From NCBI GenBank assembly GCA_015064695.1, contig SVRS01000007.1:1-64000 (forward strand): a DNA stretch of 64,000 nt, read 5' to 3'. This DNA comes from Oscillospiraceae bacterium. GTDB lineage: Bacteria; Bacillota; Clostridia; Oscillospirales; CAG-272. The notes beneath the pieces were generated by a model. It searched no databases. It was not told the origin of the DNA and saw only the letters and a program-made list of their open reading frames with translations. Of the stretch, positions 48,411-56,664 are shown piece after piece (position 1 is the first letter of the stretch; every line of letters begins with the position of its first letter). A program made the translations under genes and the position numbers.

Positions 48411-48974
48411 ATGATGGAAAAGACCGATCATTCGACTCCCGTGGCCACCGCTGACGAGGTGGTGACCGCCGAGGTCAAGGTGGCACAGAACCGGGCTTCA
48501 TCCGCGCAAGGCTCCTCCGACCGCGGTGCCGCCGGCCTGTCTCCTGCCGCTGAAAAGATGGCCGAGGAAATGTACAAGAACCTGACCATGGGCTGCGATT
48601 CCTACCTGCATATGCTGCCCCGTGTGGAGGATAACCGCCTCAAGACCGACATGACCGCCGCCATGTGCTACTACGAAAAGCTTATCGGTAAAATCAAGCA
48701 GTTCCTCCTTGACCACGGTGCCAAGCCCGAGGAGAGGGGGATGATGGCCCGCATGGCTGCCCACGCGGGGATCGTTATGAATACCGCCATGGACAACACC
48801 AACAGCCACATCACCGAAATGCTCATCGAGGGTGCCACCATGTCCATCACCACTGCCGAGAAGCTGGCCAACCACGCCGAGGGCAAAGCAGATTGCGCCG
48901 ACCTGGTGGACTACTGCCGCGACTGGGCGAAGTTTGAGCAGAATCATATTGATGCGTTGAAGAAGTATCTGTAA
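48411..48974 (+). CDS. Uncharacterised all-helical protein
   Basis: MEEMYKNLTMGCDSYLHMLPRVEDNRLKTDMTAAMCYYEKL...; RBS gaaagga. Confidence 0.6.
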   Translation: MMEKTDHSTPVATADEVVTAEVKVAQNRASSAQGSSDRGAAGLSPAAEKMAEEMYKNLTMGCDSYLHMLPRVEDNRLKTDMTAAMCYYEKLIGKIKQFLLDHGAKPEERGMMARMAAHAGIVMNTAMDNTNSHITEMLIEGATMSITTAEKLANHAEGKADCADLVDYCRDWAKFEQNHIDALKKYL

Positions 48975-48988
48975 CAGATAAAAAGGGA

Positions 48989-49025
48989 AGGACTGCCCCC
49001 GGATAATCGGGAGCAGCCCTTTTTC
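48989..49025 (+). terminator. Rho-independent terminator
   Basis: GGACTGCCCCCG...CGGGAGCAGCCCTTTTT. Confidence 0.6.
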
Positions 49026-49298
49026 AGATGGTTTCTTGAAGCAGTGTGCCATCTTTCATGACGACGGTGATTTCCTTGTGTTGCTTTCTTGCATAGCGGA
49101 TGGTTAGGGGGATAGATCAAAATTCGCAATACTGCGTGACCCGACAATCAGGAATCTCATATTCTTCTCCTTTATCTGAATCCCTTGAATTCCTATGAAG
49201 TACCTAAGATACCCTATATTATACCATATAACAATTTGTTTGTAAATAGGGTATAATTATTCGTAAGATGAAAACACTCAAGATGGAGGGCGAATGCC

Positions 49299-49535
49299 GT
49301 GAACGAAAGTCAATACAAGATGAACCTGATTAAGATCGGCCTGAAAATCGCCTACTATCGGAAGCTGCAGGGAATGACCCAGGAAGAACTGGCGGAAGCC
49401 TGTGACCTGTCTGCGGGATATATTTCCCAGCTTGAAGGGCCTGGGAGTTATTTTTGTCCGTCGTTGAAGACCCTGTTCATCATTGCGGAGGTCTTGGGTA
49501 CGACGGTTTCTAAGCTGACGGATATTGAAGATTGA
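49299..49535 (+). CDS. Small XRE-family HTH regulator
   Basis: IAYYRKLQGMTQEELAEACDLSAGYISQLEG. Confidence 0.88.
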   Translation: MNESQYKMNLIKIGLKIAYYRKLQGMTQEELAEACDLSAGYISQLEGPGSYFCPSLKTLFIIAEVLGTTVSKLTDIED

Positions 49536-49560
49536 ATACGTAGAGATCCCCTTACAATAA

Positions 49561-49596
49561 AACCGTGAACCTCCCCAATCGGACGTTCACGGTTTT
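49561..49596 (+). terminator. Rho-independent terminator
   Basis: AACCGTGAAC...GTTCACGGTTTTT. Confidence 0.75.
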
Positions 49597-49608
49597 TCTG
49601 TATCATAA

Positions 49609-49769
49609 GGGAATCTCTAAAAATTCATCGCACAAAAAATCGGCGGAACCTTTTCCGTGATATTTCACAAAATCCCTTCGCGTAGGATGAACTACGCGCG
49701 CGGAATTTTGTTTCATCTGACGAAAAATCTTCTCGCCGATTTTCGTGCACTGAATATTTAGAGATCCCC
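49609..49769. mobile_element. MITE (about 160 bp)
   Basis: Long imperfect TIRs GGGAATCTCTAAAAATTCA.CGCACAAAAAATCGGCG / GGGGATCTCTAAATATTCA..GCACGAAAATCGGCG; 4-5 bp TSD (C)ATAA; interior folds into a hairpin. Confidence 0.8.
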
Positions 49770-49773
49770 ATAA

Positions 49774-49846
49774 AAAGTTTTAGGAGTTCTTAGAACCCTT
49801 TTACAAAAGGGTTCTAAGCCGCCGGAGGCACGCTCTCCCGTTCCCC
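49774..49846 (+). repeat. Intergenic palindromic repeat, family R copy 5
   Basis: AAAGTTTTAGGAGTTCTTAGAACCCTTTTACAAAAGGGTTCTAAGCCGCCGGAGGC. Confidence 0.6.
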
Positions 49847-49854
49847 TGCGCCGA

Positions 49855-50937
49855 TCAGCAAAGCTCGATCAGCTCCTTGGGGCTCTTGGTGAAGTCGTGG
49901 ATGGTTCCGTCGGGGAGGACCGCGATCATATCCTCGATACGGCAGCCGTACTTGCCCTCGATGTAGATACCGGGTTCCACGGTGACGACGTGGCCGGGCT
50001 TCAGCAGCTCGTCGGCAGGGACCGAGGCGGCGAAGCGGGGGGCCTCGTGGATGTAGAGACCCACGCCGTGGCCCAGGCTGTGGCCGAAGAGACCCTTGTA
50101 GCCGGCGTTGTCAATGATGTCACGGGCGATCTTGTCGGCCTCGGCGCAGGGAAGCCCTACGCGGAGAGAGTCAATGGCGGTGGTCTGTGCCAGCAGAACC
50201 GTGTTGTAGAGCCGCTTGATCTCCTCGTCGGCCTTGCCGATGACCACGGTACGGGTCATGTCGGCGCAGTAGCCGTCCACGCGGGCGCCGAAGTCCATGG
50301 TGAAGAAGCCGCGCTCCAGCTTGACGGGGCGGGGCACGCCGTGGGGACGGGAGGATTGGGTGCCGGATACCGCGATGGTGTCAAAGGCGATGCCCTCCGA
50401 GCCGTGGGCACGCATAAAGAACTCCAGCTCCAGGGCCACCTCGACCTCGGTGCGGTCGGGGGTGATGAAGTTCAGAATGTGGGAGAAGGCATCGTCGGTG
50501 AGCTTTTGGGCGCGGGTCATCTTCTCAATTTCGGACTCGTCCTTGTAGAGACGGAGCTTGTCGATCATGGCTGAGCCGCCGCTTTGCAGCTCCACCCCCT
50601 CGAAGGCCTTCTTGAAGCGCTCCAGGAGTGCATAGGACAGGGTGGCCTCCTCAAACAGGACGGTGCCCACGGCGTGATCCTTCAGAATGGCGGCTACGTA
50701 AGCCAGCATGGAGCGGTCGGGCATGACGATTTCAAATTCAGAGGCATCCACGGTGGTGCGGGCATCCTCAATGTAGCGGAAATCTGCCAGCAAAAATGCC
50801 TTTTCGGGCAGAATGACCACGAAGCCGTCGGTGTAGTTCAGACCGGACAGGTAGCGTTGATTGACCTCGGAGGAGACCACGATGGCCTCGGCTCCTGCGG
50901 CCTTCATAGCCGCTTGCAGTTTCTTCAGATGGGACAT
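49855..50937 (-). CDS. M24 family Xaa-Pro aminopeptidase
   Basis: FTMDFGARVDGYCADMTRTVVIG, LFGHSLGHGVGLYIHEAPRF, VTVEPGIYIEGKYGCRIEDM. Confidence 0.95.
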   Translation of the reverse strand: MSHLKKLQAAMKAAGAEAIVVSSEVNQRYLSGLNYTDGFVVILPEKAFLLADFRYIEDARTTVDASEFEIVMPDRSMLAYVAAILKDHAVGTVLFEEATLSYALLERFKKAFEGVELQSGGSAMIDKLRLYKDESEIEKMTRAQKLTDDAFSHILNFITPDRTEVEVALELEFFMRAHGSEGIAFDTIAVSGTQSSRPHGVPRPVKLERGFFTMDFGARVDGYCADMTRTVVIGKADEEIKRLYNTVLLAQTTAIDSLRVGLPCAEADKIARDIIDNAGYKGLFGHSLGHGVGLYIHEAPRFAASVPADELLKPGHVVTVEPGIYIEGKYGCRIEDMIAVLPDGTIHDFTKSPKELIELC

Positions 50938-51028
50938 GGTTGTATTCTCCTTTTCGTTTTTGGGGATAAGTGATGGGTTATTTTTGAAAAGCTTTTGGGG
51001 GGACGGAGCAGAGCCCCGGTATCCGCAT

Positions 51029-52465
51029 TTATTTCTCCACCTCGCAGAAATTCCAGCCGGACGCCTCAAAGGAGCCCTCGGCATCGTGGAGACGGCGGAG
51101 GAAGCAGGCGGACTCGGCCCAGCCTACGCCGTCGGGTCGCTCCGACGCAGACCAGGCGCAGGAGCCCCAGTAAGCGGCCTCGGGCAGTAAATTTTCCAGA
51201 TGGTGCCAGGTGGTCAGGATCAGACCCATGGCGCCGTATTTTTTTACGTCTGCCGCCAGCGTGCGGATATTCTCAAGATTATCCCAAGGGCAGATCACAG
51301 TATCGAAGCCCCGCTCGATGAAGTAGGGGGTAGAGGGGTTATACCCTCCCCGATACTCGTACTGCCAGTCCGCCATGACGATGCGGCGATCCAGCAACTC
51401 CAGTGCCTTATAGCACTCCTTAATGTACCCGTTGGCCATGACCCAGCCGCCCTCGGGGAACCCGTCGCGGACGAGGAACATATCGTGCCACAGGATGGGT
51501 CTCCGACCCATGCCGCACACGTCCTCGGTGAGGCGGTTGACGTATTCCGCCAACAGCTCGTGGGGAACCCGCTTCCGACAGACGTCACAGGTAGCGAAGG
51601 AATCCGCCTCGTCAAAGCCCAGGTGGAAATATCCTCCCGCCCCCGCGAAATCCGCCAGCTCTGCCCGCATCTCCGAGAGGAGCTTGTAGGTGTCGGGGTT
51701 GGAGAGGCACCAGGTCCAGCCGTCGGGCTCAAACAGGCGAGACAGGCGGGGATTGCGATTCAGGGTCACGTGGCGGCCGTTGCAGCTGCGGGATTGGGTG
51801 GCGTGGCCGAAGTGGTTGAGCATGGGGATGACCTCCATGCCGTAGCTGTTGGCCAGCATCACCAGCGGGGCAAGCTCCTCCTTGGTGTAGGAATTCTTTT
51901 CCCAGTAGAGGGCGGGCTGGCACTCGTAGCGGAAGGTGCCCCAGAATTCCAGGATTACGTGGGTCATCTTGAAGAAGCCCGCCAAATGGATGGCCTGCTC
52001 CAGACGGTAGAGGGTGGTTCCGGGGAACACGCACAGGTGAATGGCGCGGAATCCCATCTCGGGCGCATCATGGACCTCGGCGGCCGAGATGTAGAAGGAT
52101 TCCCGACCCTCAGCCAGCTCCACGGGGCAGATCATCTGCACCAGGGTCTTGATGCCGTCCAAAAGCCCGGCCTTGTCCCGTCCGGCTACGCAAATGCCCG
52201 CCTCGTCGGCGCGGACGGCGTAGTTGTCCTCGGGATTCAAGGTACAACCTCCGCGCCCGATGGTGAAGCGGAAGTCCTCACCCCCTTCGGTGAGGGTCAG
52301 CTCACAGGCGTCACAGGAAAAGCGATGCCACAGGTACTTTACCCGTTGGGAGGTCAGCACGTCCAACCCGCTGACCGCGGCGGTCACCGAGCTGCCAAAG
52401 GTGAAGCGCTCGGCTTCGTTCTCGGTGAATGACTTGGGTGTCGGATACAGCTTGCTCAAATACAT
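51029..52465 (-). CDS. Glycoside hydrolase family 20 (beta-N-acetylhexosaminidase-like), no evident signal peptide
   Basis: EMGFRAIHLCVFPG, LANSYGMEVIPMLNHFGHA, GGYFHLGFDEADSF (DE pair), WQYEYRGGYNPSTPYFIERGFDTVICPWDN. Confidence 0.85.
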   Translation of the reverse strand: MYLSKLYPTPKSFTENEAERFTFGSSVTAAVSGLDVLTSQRVKYLWHRFSCDACELTLTEGGEDFRFTIGRGGCTLNPEDNYAVRADEAGICVAGRDKAGLLDGIKTLVQMICPVELAEGRESFYISAAEVHDAPEMGFRAIHLCVFPGTTLYRLEQAIHLAGFFKMTHVILEFWGTFRYECQPALYWEKNSYTKEELAPLVMLANSYGMEVIPMLNHFGHATQSRSCNGRHVTLNRNPRLSRLFEPDGWTWCLSNPDTYKLLSEMRAELADFAGAGGYFHLGFDEADSFATCDVCRKRVPHELLAEYVNRLTEDVCGMGRRPILWHDMFLVRDGFPEGGWVMANGYIKECYKALELLDRRIVMADWQYEYRGGYNPSTPYFIERGFDTVICPWDNLENIRTLAADVKKYGAMGLILTTWHHLENLLPEAAYWGSCAWSASERPDGVGWAESACFLRRLHDAEGSFEASGWNFCEVEK

Positions 52466-52477
52466 GGAACAACCTCC

Positions 52478-53698
52478 TTACTTTTTGAACATGATTCTCT
52501 CGCTGTTAAACATACGGGTCAAAATCCATGCCAGGATTCCCGCTGTGATCAGGTTGGAGGCCACCGTGATCAAAATCTGCGGCAAGGAGATGCTCATCGA
52601 GAAAATACCCGAAATGCACTGCACGCTGTTATACACGGGTATGGCGAAAAGGGCAGACTGCACGGTTCCGCTGCCGAACATACCGCTGACGCCGATGACG
52701 GTTACCACCAGCATGAGGGGAGAGACCAAGCCCGAGGCTTCCTTGACCGAGCCGGCCAGTGCCGACAGAATGGCAATGAGGGCAACGAACATCAGGACGG
52801 TGGAAAGGATGACTGCAAGGATCATCAGATAGTCGGTCATGCCGTAGACCGAGGCGTTTACCATATCCAGGTCCTCCCCGCCCATGAGCTTGGGTAGTGC
52901 CAGCAGGACACCCAGGAAGTTACAAAGGCCCGCTACAAGCGAGATCAGCGACAGGGCGGCAATTTTACCGATTGCCAGCTCGCTGCGCTTCACGGGGGTA
53001 ACCAGGAGGGTCGCGATGGTTCCGCGTTCCTTTTCACCCGCGATGGATTCGGTGGTCATAGCCATACAGCTGGAGAAGGTGAGCATCACCAGCAGCATGG
53101 GCATGAGCATGGAGAAGATCATCCCCGTCATGTCCTCCTCGGTGGCCACGTCGAAGGTCTCGTCGGGGGAGACGTTCACGTCGAAGCGGTTGGCCATAGA
53201 GGATTCAAAGGCGTTGAGAATCTCCAGCATGAGAGAATAGGCCATGGCGGAATCCTGGTTGGCCGAATTATAGTACATCCGCACCTCGGGGGCAGGCTGA
53301 CCGCCGAGGGGGTCGTAGGCGGCTACCTTGGCATCGAAATCCTCGGGGAACACCATGTAGAGGTGGTAGGTGCCGTTTCCGAGAGACTCGGCCATGTTCT
53401 CCGGGCTGAATTCTGCATCGTAGCTTTCGCCCTCGGGACTCTTGAAAAAGGTCACGTTCAGCCCCGCGTTCAGTACGATGGTCGACACGGCTTCAGAAGA
53501 ATTATGCACCATGACCCGATATTCCGCAGCTTCTCCGCCGCCCAGGAGATTTTCGGACAGGGCATTCCCCATGAGGGAGTAAATGATGTAGATAAGCAAG
53601 CCGGGGAGAATGATGGTCAGGAGCATTCGGCGGTCGCCGAAGAAGCGGCGAAGCTCCTTTTTCATAATGGTGAGCACGTTATTCCTGCGTACGGTCAT
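52478..53698 (-). CDS. ABC-2 type permease, NatB-like
   Basis: VLTIMKKELRRFFGDRRMLLTIILPGLLIYIIYS; GEKERGTIATLLVTPVKRSELAIGKI. Confidence 0.9.
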   Translation of the reverse strand: MTVRRNNVLTIMKKELRRFFGDRRMLLTIILPGLLIYIIYSLMGNALSENLLGGGEAAEYRVMVHNSSEAVSTIVLNAGLNVTFFKSPEGESYDAEFSPENMAESLGNGTYHLYMVFPEDFDAKVAAYDPLGGQPAPEVRMYYNSANQDSAMAYSLMLEILNAFESSMANRFDVNVSPDETFDVATEEDMTGMIFSMLMPMLLVMLTFSSCMAMTTESIAGEKERGTIATLLVTPVKRSELAIGKIAALSLISLVAGLCNFLGVLLALPKLMGGEDLDMVNASVYGMTDYLMILAVILSTVLMFVALIAILSALAGSVKEASGLVSPLMLVVTVIGVSGMFGSGTVQSALFAIPVYNSVQCISGIFSMSISLPQILITVASNLITAGILAWILTRMFNSERIMFKK

Positions 53699-53701
53699 GG
53701 T

Positions 53702-54484
53702 TTACACCTCCTCGCCCACGTGGGCCTTGTACAGCTCGAAGAAGCGATCTTCCAGGCTCAGACCGTTACAGACGGTGGGCAGGGAATCGCAGGCCACCAT
53801 GCGGCCGTCGATGATGATGCCTACGCGGTCGCAGAGCTTCTCCACCAGGCTGAAGATATGGGTGGAGAGGATGACGGTCTTGCCGCGCTCGCGCAGCTCC
53901 AGCAGGAAATCGGTGACCACCTTGGCGGTGAGGACGTCCAGACCGTTGGTGGGCTCGTCGAAGATGATGATATCGGGATCATGAACGACCGAGATCACCA
54001 GGGAGATCTTCTGCTTCATACCCGTGGAGAGGTTGGCCACCTTTACCTCGGCAAAGCGGTCAATGCCAAACTTGGCAAATAGCTCCTTTTTTCGCGCCGC
54101 GGCGGTGGCGGGCTCCACGCCGTGAAGGTCGGAGAAGAAGTCGAACAAGTAATCGGGGGTAAAGAAATCTTCCAGCTTCAGCTCGCCGGTCAGAAAACCG
54201 ATACGGCCGCGGACGGCATCCGGATTTTTGATGATGCTGACACCGTCCACGAAGGCGTCACCCTTGTCCGGACGGATGAGTGTTGCCAGCATACGCAGGG
54301 TCGTGGTCTTACCCGCGCCGTTCGGGCCCAAAAGACCGAAAATTTCTCCGCGGTTGGCCTCAAAGGATAGCCCGTCCACTGCCACCTTGACCTTCTGCTT
54401 GGTTTTTTCCAGCTGCTGCTGCTTTCTGGACAGTGTGAAGGTCTTTCTCAGGCCCTCCGCTCGTAAGATCGTATCCATAATCAT
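53702..54484 (-). CDS. ABC transporter ATP-binding protein, NatA-like
   Basis: GLLGPNGAGKTTTLRMLATLIRPDKG, LSTGMKQKISLVISVVHDPDIIIFDEPTNGLD. Confidence 0.95.
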   Translation of the reverse strand: MIMDTILRAEGLRKTFTLSRKQQQLEKTKQKVKVAVDGLSFEANRGEIFGLLGPNGAGKTTTLRMLATLIRPDKGDAFVDGVSIIKNPDAVRGRIGFLTGELKLEDFFTPDYLFDFFSDLHGVEPATAAARKKELFAKFGIDRFAEVKVANLSTGMKQKISLVISVVHDPDIIIFDEPTNGLDVLTAKVVTDFLLELRERGKTVILSTHIFSLVEKLCDRVGIIIDGRMVACDSLPTVCNGLSLEDRFFELYKAHVGEEV

Positions 54485-55416
54485 ATCTCCTTATTGGATG
54501 AATAGGGGCGCCCGTACCACGCAGGAACGGGATGATGCATATTGTCGTACCAAGCCAGCACGTCTCGTGCCTGGTTCAGCATGGTGGTAACCTCTCTCTT
54601 CCCGAAGGGAATGGCCCAGGGAACTGAGGAGAGCATATTACTGCTGATATACAGAGCAAGCAACCGCCAGAAATCCATGGGCACGGTGGTAGTCTCGTCC
54701 ACCCCGAAGTACCCGTCCACCAGCCCCGTGGCAAAGACGGGAGCGGCTTGGGCGCACCAGACGATGCGGTTGAATTCCTCCCAGGGGTCCCCGAAGTCGT
54801 AGCGGTCGAAGTCAATAACTACGATTTGGGGATTCGTCTCGGCGTTGGTCAACATCATGTTGCCGATGTGGTAGTCCCCGTGCTGGAAGGTTTGAGGACG
54901 GTTGTGAAGCAGGTGGCGGTTCTCCTCGATGTAGTGCAGGAGATGTTCGTCACCCTCAAAGTGAATGGGACACTCGGCGTACAGCTTGATCTTGCGGTCG
55001 ATCTTCGCATTGAAGCGAGTCTCCCAATCGGGCTGATCAGCGGGGGCAGGGATGGAGTGAATGTGGGTCAGGTATTCTCCCGCGTCGCGGCCCAGCCGGT
55101 ACTGCACCTCGGCAGGAAGAGTAGGCACGGTGGCCTCGGCATCCACTCCGTCGATCCAGGTGTGGACGGCGTAGATCCCTTCGTCGCACTCTCCCATGGC
55201 GATGGGCTCACACATAGGGATACCCGTGGCGGCAACTTCCTTTTGCAGGTCGAAGAGCTTCACGAATCGGTCACCCCGCTCGCGGGCGGTGATGCGGAGG
55301 AAGTAGGGAGTGCCGTCGGAGGTGAGGGCACGGTATTTTTTGTCCCCCGACCAGCCGTATTCAATGGGGGTCAAGGTGACGATATCGAATATATGCACGT
55401 TAAAGCCCACCCTCAT
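54481..55416 (-). CDS. Aminoglycoside phosphotransferase (APH)-family kinase-like protein
   Basis: PQTFQHGDYHIGNMMLTN, IVVIDFDRYDFGDPWEEFNR. Confidence 0.85.
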   Translation of the reverse strand: MRVGFNVHIFDIVTLTPIEYGWSGDKKYRALTSDGTPYFLRITARERGDRFVKLFDLQKEVAATGIPMCEPIAMGECDEGIYAVHTWIDGVDAEATVPTLPAEVQYRLGRDAGEYLTHIHSIPAPADQPDWETRFNAKIDRKIKLYAECPIHFEGDEHLLHYIEENRHLLHNRPQTFQHGDYHIGNMMLTNAETNPQIVVIDFDRYDFGDPWEEFNRIVWCAQAAPVFATGLVDGYFGVDETTTVPMDFWRLLALYISSNMLSSVPWAIPFGKREVTTMLNQARDVLAWYDNMHHPVPAWYGRPYSSNKEI

Positions 55417-56287
55417 AGATCTTTTGGCTCTCCGCCCAATAGCGTTTCATCTCCAGCGCGTCCTCTGCCATGGTGTTGTCGGACTCGCAGATGATACGGG
55501 GGCAGAGATGATCCTTTATGATGGCCTCCATCAAAGGCTCGAAGGCGGGGCCGTACACGGTGTCTCCGAAGGTGAGATGCCGCTTTTCCCCCGCGTCGGT
55601 AAATTCGATCTTGGAAAAATGGCAGTGCAGATGGGTGGCGTATTCGTCGCCCAGCTTGTCCGCGATGGTGTGGAACACCCGACGGTAGCTGTCGGTGTCG
55701 GGGAACAGGCCGCCCCGCTCGCGGGCGTTGAGGTGGCCAAAATCTACCACGGGATGGAAGTGGGGATCCACCTTGCACTGCTCGATGACTTCCTCCAGGG
55801 TGCCCAGCTGGTTGCGCTTGCCCATGGTCTCGATGCCGAGGCGGATGGGGGTATCACCCACGGTCTCCATGAGGCGGGCGAGGGTATCGCAGGACAGCTT
55901 CATGGCCTCGTCGCGGCTGATCTTGCCCGCGCTCCCGCTGTGGATGACGATGGTATCCGCGCCCAGCAGCTCGGCGGCCCACAGGGATTTCTGAATGTAA
56001 GCGATGCTGTTATCCCGCTTTTCGGCCTCCACCGAGGACAGGGAAATGAAGTAGGGGGCGTGGAGGGACATGAGGATGCCGTGCTCCTGCGCCTTCTGTC
56101 CGATGGCGGACAGCGCTCCCTCGCCGGCGGTGATGCCCTTGCCCGCCTCGTATTCGTAAGCGTCGAGGCCCTTGCTCTTTAGCCAGCCCGGTGCCTGTAC
56201 GGTGGCCTTCCCACCTTCGCTTTTGAACCACTCCCCGTTTCCGCCGGGGCCGAAGGTGGGGGCTTTGATGGTTTTGAAGTCGATCAT
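55400..56287 (-). CDS. nfo: Deoxyribonuclease IV (AP endonuclease family 2)
   Basis: ILMSLHAPYFISLSSVEAEKRDNSIAYIQKSLWAAELLGADTIVIHSGS, HPVVDFGHLNAR, HLHCHFSKIEFTDAGEKRH, IICESDNTMAEDAL. Confidence 0.85.
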   Translation of the reverse strand: MIDFKTIKAPTFGPGGNGEWFKSEGGKATVQAPGWLKSKGLDAYEYEAGKGITAGEGALSAIGQKAQEHGILMSLHAPYFISLSSVEAEKRDNSIAYIQKSLWAAELLGADTIVIHSGSAGKISRDEAMKLSCDTLARLMETVGDTPIRLGIETMGKRNQLGTLEEVIEQCKVDPHFHPVVDFGHLNARERGGLFPDTDSYRRVFHTIADKLGDEYATHLHCHFSKIEFTDAGEKRHLTFGDTVYGPAFEPLMEAIIKDHLCPRIICESDNTMAEDALEMKRYWAESQKIYEGGL

Positions 56288-56431
56288 ACGTGTTCCTTTC
56301 TGACGGGGATAGAATGATCCCGTCAAATGGAGTTTGTTTCTACTTTATTATTGTAACAGATTCAGTGGGATTTTGCAATAGGGTAGAGAAAGATTTTCAA
56401 ATTTGGGTTTATCGAACAGATACCCCCACTC

Positions 56432-56522
56432 CGTAGGGGCGAACTGTGTTCGCCCGCCAACCTTCAAAAATGTTGGTATATATAGATTTTGGAGTATCGG
56501 GCGAACACAGTTCGCCCCTACG
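56432..56522. repeat. REP/BIME-like palindromic element
   Basis: CGTAGGGGCGAACTGTGTTCGCCCG and its exact reverse complement CGGGCGAACACAGTTCGCCCCTACG, 41 bp apart; each arm is itself a GGGCGAAC-N3-GTTCGCCC hairpin. Confidence 0.85.
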
Positions 56523-56601
56523 ATGGAGATTATGAATCGTCCGACAAACTGCAATTTTCTCTCCTCAACCATCGGTTGTCCCTTCCTCTCCGTTCTTTTT
56601 C

Positions 56602-56630
56602 TTGCAATTTTCTCCGTGATATGCTATAAT
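56602..56630 (+). promoter_or_regulatory. Promoter for 56665 gene
   Basis: TTGCAA-17 nt-TATAAT. Confidence 0.7.
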
Positions 56631-56664
56631 GAAAACAGAAATATCACCCAAAGGAGGAGCCGCC

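Noticed and set aside
54481-55416. Aminoglycoside resistance gene
   Set aside because: APH-fold kinases are diverse; nothing in the sequence specifies an antibiotic substrate.
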